Assembly (NCBI RefSeq): GCF_012273515.2 | Contig: NZ_CP050975.2 | Location: 310,001-374,000 of the forward strand | DNA length: 64,000 nucleotides | Source of the DNA: Streptomyces sp. RPA4-2 | Lineage (GTDB): Bacteria; Actinomycetota; Actinomycetes; Streptomycetales; Streptomycetaceae | Direction: 5' to 3' | Part shown: positions 46,567-55,821 of the stretch, piece by piece | How positions within the stretch are numbered: the first letter of the stretch is position 1 | Layout of the letters: the number at the start of each line of letters is the position of its first letter | The notes under the pieces: generated by a model | Seen by the model: only the letters and a program-made list of their open reading frames with translations | The model's database searches: none | Told to the model about the DNA's origin: nothing | Position numbers and translations under genes: made by a program

Positions 46567-46609
46567 ACCATCGGTCACCACGCTCAAGAACCGCTCTCAC
46601 TGCACTCGA
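46567..46609 (-). promoter_or_regulatory. SARP-type promoter of the carboxylase operon
   Basis: Minus-strand heptamers TCGAGTG, GAGAGCG and TTGAGCG are exactly 11 bp apart. They are followed by 8 bp and a -10-like GATGGT (46567-46572). The predicted start gives a leader of about 25 nt to the epsilon-subunit ATG. Confidence 0.62.
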
Positions 46610-47479
46610 AGAGCGCTCCACGCCGCCGCCCACGACGCCACGACGCCAGGCACACAGCGCCGGGGCCGGGGCCGGGGCCGGTACGGGGGACAGCGCATGG
46701 CGCCGGACGGCGGTGCGACCCGCGCGATGCGATGCGATGCGCCGGGCCGGGCCGGGCCGGGAGAGGAGAAGGGAGGGGCCGGGCGGCCGGGGCGTGCCTG
46801 CGGGCTCCGGGGCGGCGGGAGTCGGGGCGGCGGGGGCTGGGGTCGGGCGGGAGACGGCGGCGGGAGTCGGGGCGTGCCTGCGGGGCTCCGGGACGGCGGG
46901 AGTCGGGGCGGCTGGGGGCTGGGGCCGGGCGGAAGACGGTGGCGGGCGGTGGGGTGGGGGTGGCCGGGCGCGGCGCGGTTGGGGTGGGGGTGGCCGGGCG
47001 CGGCGCGGTTGGGGTGGGGGTGGCCGGGCGCGGCGCGGTTGGGGTGGGGGAAACGCTTCGGCCAGTTGCCGTGGGTGCGGGGAGGGCGGGAGGTGTCCGG
47101 CGGGCCGGGCCGGGAGGGCGGGCGCGGGGCGTGCGGTCCGGTGCGCGGCGGGCGCGGGGCGGGGCGGGGACGTGGTGGCTTGACGGCGTCCGCGGCGGTG
47201 ATTACGGATGCCGCCGGCCGTGGCGGGGGCGCGCGGAAATGGTCGACGGTAACCGTCTGGAGTGCGGTGACGGCGGAATCAGGAGTTCGATTCGAGCCGC
47301 GCTGCGAGCGTCCTCCAGTGCCCCGGACAGCGTGTGTGACACCGGACTTGGAAGTCCGCTCGAGAACGGCTCCAGGAAATCGCTGGGGAGGGACGGCCGC
47401 GGCTAGCGTGAGCGGCGGCGCGGATTTCTGGCCACAAAAGGAACGGGACAAGGAGCTCGACGACATACGGAGGAGACCG
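46610..47479. promoter_or_regulatory. Divergent region: repeats and SARP 2 promoter elements
   Basis: No gene is visible. It contains a roughly 75-bp imperfect duplication (46790-46940), perfect 30-bp tandem repeats (listed separately), and promoter elements for SARP 2. TTGACG (47180-47185) stands 17 bp from TACGGA, and a TAGCGT lies at 47404-47409, about 75 bp before the start. Heptamer-like TCGAGAA/TCCAGGA units (47360-47377) are 11 bp apart but not 8 bp from that -10. Confidence 0.45.
46951..47040. repeat. Three perfect 30-bp tandem repeats
   Basis: The unit starts GGGGTGGGGGTGGCC and is present in three identical copies plus a 10-bp partial copy (47041-47050). It has no coding meaning I can see; the G-runs could form quadruplexes. 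Confidence 0.85.
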
Positions 47480-48301
47480 GTGAGGATTCAGGTTCTGGGT
47501 CCGTTGAGTGCCGAGGTCAACGGGGGATCCATCGTTCCGAGCGCAGGCAAGCCGCGGCAGATCCTGTCGCTGCTGGCGTTGTATCCCGGACGGGTGATGC
47601 CCGTCCCGACCCTCATGGAGGAGATCTGGGCGACGCAGCCCCCGCAGAGCGCACTGACGACCCTGCAGACCTACATCCTGCAGCTGCGCCGGCGGCTGGG
47701 CACCGCGATGGGGCCCGGCGCACCGGGCGGCGCCAAGGAGGTACTGGCCACCCGGCACGGCGGCTATCTGCTGCAGATCCCGCCCGACAGCGTCGACGTG
47801 CACCAGTACGACCGTCTGACGCGGGAGGGACAGACCGCGTTCGAGAGCGGCGACGACGAGGTCTCCGCCGCCCGCTTCCGCGAGGCCCTGGGACTGTGGG
47901 AGGGCCCCGCCCTGGTCGACGTACGCCTGGGGCCGGTCCTGGAGATCGAGGTGGTCCGGCTGGAGGAGAGCCGGCTGGTCACCGTGGAGCGGCGCATCGA
48001 CGCCGACCTGCGGCTGGGCCGGCACGCCGAACTCATCGCCGAGCTCATCGAACTGACCGCCCGTCACCCCCAGCACGAGGGGCTGCACTCACAGGCCATG
48101 GTGGCGCTCTACCGCTCCGGCCGGCAGGCCTCCGCCCTGGAGGTCTACCGCAGGCTGCGGGTCCGGCTGATCGAGGACCTGGGCGTGGAACCCTCCCCCC
48201 AGCTGCAACGGCTGCACCAGGCCGTCCTCACCGTCGACCCCCAGCTGGACGTACTGGCCGGACCGCGCCACAGCTCCACCTACGACCTGTTCACGGCCTG
48301 A
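47480..48301 (+). CDS. SARP-family transcriptional activator 2
   Basis: A 273-aa SARP: winged helix (MRIQVLGPLSAEVNGGSIVP, KPRQILSLLALYPGRVMPVP, WATQPPQSALTTLQTYILQL) followed by the BTAD domain (RLEESRLVTVERRIDADLRL, HPQHEGLHSQAMVALYRSGR). It is clearly more distant from SARPs 1 and 3 than they are from each other. The GTG at 47480 follows AGGAG. Transcribed away from the carboxylase operon; likely a pathway activator with its own signal-dependent promoter. Confidence 0.93.
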   Translation: MRIQVLGPLSAEVNGGSIVPSAGKPRQILSLLALYPGRVMPVPTLMEEIWATQPPQSALTTLQTYILQLRRRLGTAMGPGAPGGAKEVLATRHGGYLLQIPPDSVDVHQYDRLTREGQTAFESGDDEVSAARFREALGLWEGPALVDVRLGPVLEIEVVRLEESRLVTVERRIDADLRLGRHAELIAELIELTARHPQHEGLHSQAMVALYRSGRQASALEVYRRLRVRLIEDLGVEPSPQLQRLHQAVLTVDPQLDVLAGPRHSSTYDLFTA

Positions 48302-48837
48302 GACCGAGCCGGGCCACGCGAGCCGAAGACGGACGCGGCGGCGGCCACCGCCGGGTCTCCGGCCCCCGAAGGCCCGGCCGGTGACGGCACGACAGGAAAC
48401 CGGCCCGGACCTGCCCCCCGCGTCCCCCGCTGGGCCCGGCCCGGTGCCGGGCCCAGCGCGGGACGCCGGGGGCGCCTGCATTCCCGCCCGGCACCGGGCC
48501 CGGGGCGGCCCGGGGCAGGGCCGCCTGCCTCCCGCCCCGACCCGGCCCCGCCCGGCACCAGACCCGCCCCGACCCAGCCCCGCCCGGCACCGGACCCGGC
48601 CCGCACCGGACCCGGCCCGGCCTCAGACCCGGGCCGGGCCGTCCGCGTGTCCGGAGGCCGCCGCGGGAGCGGCACCGCCGAGCGGCACCGCTTACTGCGC
48701 TCACCCCGTGCCTCTTCAACTCCCCCGACGGGAACAGGGGGCGGGTGCGGGTGCCAAGCGGCCCGGCGCAGGATTCGGCGGGACTCCGGGGCGGGATTCA
48801 GCGGGCCGGGACTCGGGGCGGGACTCGGGGGCGGGAT
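48302..48837. other. Intergenic between convergent genes
   Basis: No gene is visible. The sequence is extremely GC-rich with loosely repeated GGCCCGG/CCCGGCAC units, able to form many hairpins that probably terminate both SARP 2 and the convergent condensation-thioesterase gene. Confidence 0.4.
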
Positions 48838-51068
48838 TCAGCGGGGCGGGGTGAGGACGGAGCGGACGCCGCGGGCGAGGGCGGACGCGCTGGCGGCGGC
48901 GTCGCCGATACCGGTCATGACCACGGCCGGAGCGGGGTACGGCGGCATACGGCAGGTGCTGGGCGAGTTCGTAGGCCGCCCGCCCGCCGGGACCGCACCC
49001 GCACAGCACCAGCCGCTCTACCCGGCCCCCGGGCCTGGTGCAGCACGGCCTGCGGCGCGCCGGGCGCACCCTCGGCGTGCACGGCCACGATCCGCTCCGG
49101 GCCCCGGTGGCCGCGGACGAACAGGTCGTAACTGCCCCCGGGCACACCGGGGACGACGACCAGGCAGATCACGTCCGCGTGGGGGTGTCCGGGCCGCAGC
49201 ACGCTCAGCGCGGGACGCGGCGGGGGCGGGGCGGGGCGGGCCATGCGCGGGACCGCGGCCCTCGCCAGCACGTCCAGCAGCTGCCCGGCGGTGGCCGCGG
49301 CATCCCGGTATCCGGGCAGCGCGCGCAGCAGGCGCACGCACTGGGCGTGCAGGGCGGCGGCGTCCTCGTCGGCCAGGCGGGCCCGGTCGTGGACGGCGCT
49401 GAGGGCCAGACCGCCCTCGGTGTCGTGGCGGGCGGTGAGGGTCAGGGGCCGGCCGCCGGCGCCGGCCGCGGTGCGCGGGCTCTGCACGTCGATGCCCTGG
49501 GCGGCGAGTTCACCGCGCAGCGCCTGCGGCAGCAAGAACGGGCCCTCGAACCGCACCAGGGTGTCGGCGCAGGGGTCGGTGAACGTGTCGGTGAACAGAC
49601 CGGACCGGGACGCGGACGGGGAGGGGGCCCCGCCGCTCCACGCGCGGATCGACTCGGCGCCGGCCCACGGATAGGCGGCCAGGTCCAGGAGCGTGTCACG
49701 GACCTGGTGCAGCAGACCGGTGAGGGACGCGTCGGGGTCGACGGTCACGGTCATCGGCAGCGGACCGTCCAGCGGGCCGGGGATACCCGCGGCGCCCGGC
49801 AGCGCGATGTCCCGGCCGGACAGCTGCACCCCGAAACTCACCGGCAGCGGGCCCCGCGCGTCCGCCGCCCGGTACAGCAGCAGCGCCCACACCAGGTGCA
49901 GGGCGCTGCTCTCCGCCACGCCGCGCAGTGCCGCCCAGGAACGCAGCCGGAAGGTCTGGGCCGCCCGCAGCCGGGTGTGCAGGAGTCCGGGCCCGTGCTG
50001 CCCGGTCTTCCCGCCCGGCCGGCCCGGACGGGTCGCGGCGTGCCGCGGCGGCGCGGCCCGCGCCCAGAACTGCCGTGCGGCATCGGTGTTCTGGCCGGCC
50101 AGCCAGCGGGCGTGATCACGCAGGTCGGGACGGCGTTCCCCGCCGGGCAGCACACCGCCCGCGGCATAGGCGCGGTAGAACTCCCGCAGCAGCAGGTGCA
50201 CACCCCGCTCGTCCAGCAGCGCCGGATGGTAGGTCAGCAGCACCCGCGGGGGCGGGGCCGGCGCGGTGGCCGAGGACGCCCCCCGCAAAAGAGTCAGGCG
50301 CAGCAGGCCCGGCCGGTGCAGTGCGAAACCCCGCGCCCGGTCGCGGCGCAGCAACTGCGCCCAGGTGACGGCGGTACGGGAGTGGACGGCGATGTCGGCA
50401 TCGGCGCGGGCGTGCAGCACCAGACGGGGCGAGGCGACCCAGTCGAAACAGGCCCGCAGCACCGACTCCCGGTCGACGACCGACTGCCAGGCCGCCGCGA
50501 ACCGGGCCACGTCCAGCGGCCCGGACCAGTCCCAGTACAGCTGCTCCAGATGACCGCCCCCGCCACCCGCACCACCCGTCCCGCCCCCGCCACCAGCACC
50601 ACCCGCGCCGTCCGCGCTGTCCGCGCCGCCGGTGCCGTCCATACCGCCGGTGCTGTCCATACCGCCGGTGCCGTCCGCGCCGCCGGTGCTGTCCGTGTGG
50701 TCGTCGGGGTCGCCGGCGGGGGCGAGGGCCGCGGTCAGCAGGGTCTGCTGGTGTCCGGTGACCGGGAGGACCTCACCGCCCGGCGGGGGCGGGGCCAGCA
50801 CGTCGGCCAGCAGTTCCGCGGGCAGCGGGACGCCGTCCGGCGCGGCGGCGGGCGGGGTCAGGCGCAGGATGTGACGGCCGGGCCGGTGACTGTCCAGCGC
50901 GACGTCGAAGGCACGGTGGCGCTGCGCGAGACGGGCGGCGACGGTCTCGGCGTCCGCCGGACCCAGCGGGCCGCACAGTTCCAGCACGAGCGGTCCCCCC
51001 GGCGCGGGCGTACCCGGCTCGTGGACCACGGCAAGAACGGCGCCCCGCGGCGCGTACCGGCTGCTCAT
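48838..51068 (-). CDS. Condensation domain-thioesterase protein, altered catalytic residues, two frame breaks
   Basis: About 740 codons. Residues 10-600 form an NRPS-type condensation domain (FAAAWQSVVDRESVLRACFD, LLTYHPALLDERGVHLLLRE, VSFGVQLSGRDIALPGAAG), interrupted near 130-180 by a Gly/Thr/Asp repeat. The HHxxxDG motif reads YHPALLDE, so the second, catalytic His is replaced by Pro. A short thioesterase-like part follows (LVVVPGVPGGSYDLFVRGH, then LVLCGCGPGGRAAYELAQHL) with Cys at the Ser position. The frame breaks near 49030 and 48950. It may bind or transfer an acyl group from the tandem ACP. ATG after GGGAGGG. Confidence 0.7.
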
Positions 51069-51395
51069 CCGCCCTCCCGGGAACCAGGGACCACACCCGC
51101 GGCACACCAGCGGACCGGCTCCCCGCTCCCCCTACCGCACCGGCCGGACCACCCCAGCCCGCCCAGCACACCCGACACACCCGGCAGAACCGCCTGGGCG
51201 GGCTGGGCGGGCTGGACGGGCTGGGCGGGCTGAAGGGATCGTGGGGACACCCGGGGTCGTGGTGCCCGGCCCGCGTCCGGCCGGGCGGCGGCGAAAGCTG
51301 CCGCCTGGCCTGCCGCCGGCAGAAGACCGCGCGGGGGCGGGCGGGGCGGTGTGCGGTGGGGTGGCTGCACGGTGGTTCACGACGCCCGCCTCTCG
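51069..51395. other. Intergenic between PPTase 2 and the C-TE gene
   Basis: No gene or clear promoter motif is seen. GGCTGG/GCGGGC-type units (51180-51240) form a short direct repeat on the plus strand. The next gene has a good Shine-Dalgarno, so it may be translated from a readthrough transcript. Confidence 0.35.
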
Positions 51396-52544
51396 TCATG
51401 TCGGCTGTGCGCCGGAGCTGCCCGGCAGCGGCCAGCCTAGCGTCGCCGCAGGTGGGAGGCCTGTTTCCTCGAGCGGGTGTGGAGCGGGCCGCGAAGCGGT
51501 CTCGACCGGGAGCAGCGGCCGGTGGGCGGCGCTGACCAGATAGCGGTCGTGGACGAGGTGGGTGGCGAGAGTCCACCGCGGCGCGCCGGCCGGCTCGTCG
51601 GCCAGGACCGTACGGCCCTGCTCGTCCCGGCTGAAGCCGAACGCGGCGAAACGGCGCCGCATGCCGTGCCCGAGCGCCTTGGTGTAGGCCTCCTTGAGCG
51701 TCCACAGGTGCAGCAGCCGCGCCGTGCGCTCGTCCTCGGGCAGCGCGGCGAGTTCGGCGGCCTCGGCGGGGGTGCACACGTAGGAATGCAGCAGGTCGAA
51801 GGACGGCCGGCGGGTGACGGGCTCGGCGTCCACCCCGATCGGCCCGGTGCGGCTGACGGCGACCACGATCAGCTCGTCGGTGTGGGCCAGGCTCACCTCG
51901 GTGCCGGCCAGGCCCCGCAGATGGGGGCGGCCGCCGGGCCGGTAGGCGAGGTCGAGGGCGTCCGCGGGCAGGTGCAGGGCGGCGGCCGCGGTGTGCTTGA
52001 GGACCATCCGCGAGGCGGCGAAACGCAGCCGGCCGGCCGGCGCGGCCGTCTGCCGGTAACGCGGCCAGTCACGGCCGAGCAGGTCCCGCAGTCCCGGATC
52101 CAGCAGCGCGGCCGCCAGCCACTGCCCCCAGGTGGTGTGCACCAGGACGTGACCGCGGCCGGCCAGCTGGTCATGAACCTCCTCCCAGGGACCCTCGGGA
52201 CCGGCCACGTGCAGCGGCGGCCCGAGCAGCACCCCGCTCCCCCGCCCCTGCCCGCCCCCCGCACCCGCCCGGCCCGCCCGGCCTGGCAGATCCGGCAGCT
52301 CCGGCAGCTCCGGCAGATCCGGCAGATCCGGCAGATCCGGGCCGCCGGCACCCGGCACACCGGGCAGAGCGGCCCCCTCCGGGCCGCCCGGGACCGGCCC
52401 CCGCGGGCAGGCCCGTCCAGGCCGGGCGCGGCGGGCCTGTCCGGGGCGGAGTCCGGGCCGTGCGAGGCGGGGACGTCCGGGCGGGCGGGGTGCGGGCGGG
52501 CGGGGCCGCTGCTGCCCGGGGCGGCCGGGCCGTCTCCGTTCACC
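51396..52544 (-). CDS. 4'-Phosphopantetheinyl transferase (Sfp type) 2, N-terminus uncertain
   Basis: The C-terminal 270 residues are a Sfp-type PPTase: LRFAASRMVLKHTAAAALHL, EVSLAHTDELIVVAVSR, the metal site IGVDAEPVTRRPSFDLLHSY and LWTLKEAYTKALGHGMRRRF. A GTG at 52544 overlaps the upstream stop (GTGA), but that frame must slip within a DLPELP-coding 9-bp repeat (52285-52345) to reach the domain. GTG 52232 is the shortest sensible start. Why the cluster needs two PPTases is unclear; they may serve different carrier types. Confidence 0.82.
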   Translation of the reverse strand, partial: GERRRPGRPGQQRPRPPAPRPPGRPRLARPGLRPGQARRARPGRACPRGPVPGGPEGAALPGVPGAGGPDLPDLPDLPELPELPDLPGRAGRAGAGGGQGRGSGVLLGPPLHVAGPEGPWEEVHDQLAGRGHVLVHTTWGQWLAAALLDPGLRDLLGRDWPRYRQTAAPAGRLRFAASRMVLKHTAAAALHLPADALDLAYRPGGRPHLRGLAGTEVSLAHTDELIVVAVSRTGPIGVDAEPVTRRPSFDLLHSYVCTPAEAAELAALPEDERTARLLHLWTLKEAYTKALGHGMRRRFAAFGFSRDEQGRTVLADEPAGAPRWTLATHLVHDRYLVSAAHRPLLPVETASRPAPHPLEETGLPPAATLGWPLPGSSGAQPT

Positions 52545-54123
52545 ACAGCACCCGGGTGGCGTAGATGTCGCAGTCCACGCCATGCCGGACCCGGCCGGCG
52601 AGTTCCGCCCAGACCTGTTCACGCGGGTCGGCGGCCGGGGCGGGAAGCGGCACCCCGAGCCGTTCGGTGATACCCGACAGAGCCAGCAGCGCCCAGTGCG
52701 GACCGCCCAGGAACAGACCCCGCCCCTCGTCGGCGGCCTCCTGGACCCCGAGCACGGCGGCGGCCAGCCACAGCAGCGCCTGACGGTCCGCCAGCGCCCG
52801 TACGGCCGGACCGTCAGGACCGTCCAGGCCCGCCGCGCGGCACGGACGGCGCAGCGCGCGCTGCTCGCTCAGCAGCCGCCGGGCCACACCGGCCAGCGCG
52901 GCACGGTCCGGATCACCGGCTTACCGGACGGACGGCGGCACGCGACAGCCCCGACAGCACCACACCGTCCCCGCCCCGCTCTCCCCGTCCCCGTCCAGCC
53001 CGTCCAGCCCGTGCTGCCCGTGCTGCCGGTTCGCGCCGGGGGCGGCCGCGTGACGGCGGACCCGGGGCCGGAACCGGAGGCGGGACGGGGGCCGGTACCG
53101 GAGACGGGATCGGCGGCAGGATCGGGGGCGGGGTCGGGGTCGGGGTCGGGGGCGGCGAGCCGGAACAGGGCCGGGAGGGCGGTGTGTTGCGGGCCGGGGC
53201 TTTGGGCCAGTCTTAAGCAGGGCCCGTACCAGGTGTGTCTGCCAGGATCCGGCGGCTGCCGCGTCCACGCCGGCCGCGGGGAGGTCGCCGGCCAGTTTCG
53301 CCAGCATGCGGCCCTCAAGGCCGGCGGGCCCGTGGCCGCATTCGGTCAGGACCAGGTCGAGCTGGGCCAGTACGTCGGCCACTACCGTCGGCACCACATA
53401 GCCGGCCACCGCGGGCAGCAGCGCGCCGGACGCGGGACCAGCCGGGCGGCGCAGCGCCACGCTGGTCAGGCTCTCGCAGGCCAGCAGGTCGGCGAAGACG
53501 GTGGCGAGCACCGGCCGCCACTGCCGCAGGGCCGGCTCGCCGTGGCAGCGGCCGGCCACGATCCGCGCGGCCTGGCGCAGCACCGTACCGGTGGCGGCCA
53601 GCAGTGCCGCAGGGCCCAGCAGCGCGGCGGGCACCGGGCATGGCCCCGCGGCCGCGGCGCACGCGTGTCCCAGGGCCACGTCCCGGCGCAGGACCGGCCG
53701 CAGGGCACGGACCAGCTGGTCGGCGGCCCGTATCCGGCCGAGTCCCGCCGCCGCCAGGAGCCCGGCCCGGTCCTCCCCCGCACCGCCCACGCCGCCCGCC
53801 CTCCCGGTGATGCTGCCGGTGGTGGTGCGGGAGGTGGTGAGGGCGGGCAGGCCGTAGGGGTTGGCGGCGTCCCGGGGGTCGCCGAGCAGGGCCTCCAGAC
53901 GCAGCGCGGCGAGTGCCACCTCCAGGGGCGGCGGCAGTGCGGCATAACGGTGCGCGACGGCCCGGCGGGGCTTGGGTACCACCGCACCACTGCCACTGCC
54001 ACTGCCACGGCCGGGGCCGGGGCCGGGGCCGGGGCCGGGGGCGGGGGCGGGGCCGGTGGGGAGGGCGGCGGGGACGGGGCGGGGGGCGGGACGGGTGACG
54101 GCCACGGGCGGCCTCCTGTTCAT
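52540..54123 (-). CDS. Acyl-CoA-dehydrogenase-like protein, broken frame
   Basis: The N-terminus (HRYAALPPPLEVALAALRLE, LLGDPRDAANPYGLPALTTS) and middle (RRDVALGHACAAA, ILREA-like LRQAARIVAGRCHGEPALRQ, AVAGYVVPTVVADVLAQLDL) match a group of acyl-CoA dehydrogenases in Streptomyces secondary metabolism. The C-terminus ends DCDIYATRVLW. The central FAD/substrate beta-domain seems largely absent. The frame changes near 53214 (TCTTAAGC) and again in a DPDP-coding repeat. A TAA in GGTAAGCC (52918-52925) interrupts the last 127 codons in the same frame. It may be non-catalytic or decaying. Confidence 0.6.
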
Positions 54124-54127
54124 CTGT

Positions 54128-55141
54128 TCATCGCAGACGGCGGACGGTGCTCTCCGCATGCCACTTGGCCAGGCCCAGTGCCTGTCTGTCGGCCCGGGAC
54201 AGCCAGCCGTGCACATGCCGGCGGGCCTCCAGGAGGCTGGTGTTCTCGCCGAGTTCCCCGGCGACGGCGTCCTGCCGGAGCATCACCCGGTGGGCGGCCA
54301 CGACCGTCACTCCGGAGGCGTCCGGCAGCAGCGACCACTCGCCGCTGTGGGCGGCGAGCAGGCGGGGCGGACGCGTCTCCTTGAAGACGATCCGCCCGGC
54401 GTGCGGGAAACACAGCCGTACCGCGCGGGTGGTGACGGTCCCCGCGCCCTCCGCGGCGCAGGTGTCCACCAGCACCACCTGGATGCCCGGCGCGTCCTCG
54501 CGCACCCGGGTCCCCTCGACGTGCGGCAGCCGCTCCGGCCAGTCCTCGACGCGGTAGAGGAAGTCGTAGACCAGCTCGGCGGGGCCCTCGACACGGATCC
54601 GGTCCTCGAAGGACAGCAGCAGCTCGTCGAGTTCCTCCCACTGCTCGGCCGCCCCACGGACCTGGCCGAGCCGGCGCTGCACGTCGGCGGCGGCGTCGCC
54701 GCGCAGGCGGCTGTCGCCCGCGGCGAGCAGCACGGGCAGCACCCGTTCCTGACGCAGGCTCAGCACGCACCGGGTCTCACCCGCCGGGCGTACCGTCCAC
54801 ACCCCCGAGGTCACCATGCCCGGACGGGCCTGGTCCTCCTCCTCGAAGACGACACTGCGGTCCTGCGGCCGCAGCACCCGCCGGGTGTGCCAGGACCGGA
54901 CATGGCCGCCCGGGGCACCGGCCTCCTCGGCCACCTCCCACACCAGCAGCCGTTCCTGTGTCCCGTCGAAGTCCAGCCGCTCGACGTGCACATGCGAGGG
55001 CAGGAACACCGGCCAGCGCACGGCATCGGCCAGCAGCCCGTAGACCACACCGGCCGGAGCGGCCACCTCCACGGCGTCGTGCCAGCGCGGATGCCCCCAC
55101 CCTGCCCCACCCCCCCACTCGAGCCCGCCTCGCGCCCGCAC
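54128..55141 (-). CDS. Didomain polyketide aromatase/cyclase (SRPBCC)
   Basis: About 337 aa with two SRPBCC domains. The first is VEVAAPAGVVYGLLADAVRW, then FLPSHVHVERLDFDGTQERL; the second is IRVEGPAELVYDFLYRVEDW, then PERLPHVEGTRVREDAPGIQ. This is the layout of ActVII/TcmN-related aromatase/cyclases, which fold and dehydrate the first ring of a poly-beta-keto chain. The start is uncertain: GTG 55141 after a G-run is my choice; GTG 55072 would also keep both domains. It ends 5 bp before the acyl-CoA-dehydrogenase-like gene. It implies an aromatic part in the product. Confidence 0.88.
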   Translation of the reverse strand: MRARGGLEWGGGAGWGHPRWHDAVEVAAPAGVVYGLLADAVRWPVFLPSHVHVERLDFDGTQERLLVWEVAEEAGAPGGHVRSWHTRRVLRPQDRSVVFEEEDQARPGMVTSGVWTVRPAGETRCVLSLRQERVLPVLLAAGDSRLRGDAAADVQRRLGQVRGAAEQWEELDELLLSFEDRIRVEGPAELVYDFLYRVEDWPERLPHVEGTRVREDAPGIQVVLVDTCAAEGAGTVTTRAVRLCFPHAGRIVFKETRPPRLLAAHSGEWSLLPDASGVTVVAAHRVMLRQDAVAGELGENTSLLEARRHVHGWLSRADRQALGLAKWHAESTVRRLR

Positions 55142-55821
55142 CGACCCCCCACTCCCCGCCACCCCGACCGGCACACCGCCCCGAACCCCGAACACCCCCA
55201 CCCACCCTCACCGACCCGGACAACCCCACCAACCCGGCCGGCCCGGCCTACCCGGGCGACCCCGCCGACTCGGCCGACCTCACCGACTCGGCCGGCCCGG
55301 CCGATCCTGACGACCCGCACGGCGTGCACCGGCGTGCACGGCACGACGGCGACTGGCGGGCACTGGCGGCGAGTGGCGGGGAGCGGCTTCGCGCGGTCCG
55401 GCCCGGGTTTCGCACGGCACCACCCGGGTTTCGCACGGCACGCCCGGCGCGGCCCGGCATACCCAAACCGCCCGGCGGCAGCCTGCGCCACGGCGCCGAG
55501 CCCGACGGGCCCCGGCCAAGTGCCCCTGCCCCGGGGGCCGCGCCAGGTGCCGAACCGCCCGGACCGCCCGGCGCGGCCTGGCGCACCGGGCAGTCCGCTC
55601 GGTCCGCTCGGTCCGGACGGTTTGGTCCGCACCCGTCGGCACCCGGGGCCCCGCGGGGAGGAACCAGGACCCGGACCCGGGGAGTTGGGGGCCGGTGGCC
55701 CGAGAGCCGGGACCCGAGAGTTACGACCCGGAAGTCGGGGGCCGGGGTTGGGGGTTGGGGGCCATGAAAGCGGGGCGGGAACGGTGTCGGGGCGGGGACG
55801 ACGGGGTGGGAGTGGGGCGGG
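55142..55821. other. Gene-free region with short repeats
   Basis: No gene is visible. An 18-bp unit (CCCGGGTTTCGCACGGCA) is repeated at about 55400-55440, and CGGACCGCCCGG-like units recur at 55555-55625. It should contain the promoter of the aromatase operon, but I find no SARP-type box in it. Confidence 0.4.

Noticed and set aside
51432..51477. TAGCGT/TCGAGG motifs inside PPTase 2 as a further SARP promoter
   Set aside because: The spacing between repeats and -10 does not fit in either orientation, and it lies in coding sequence.
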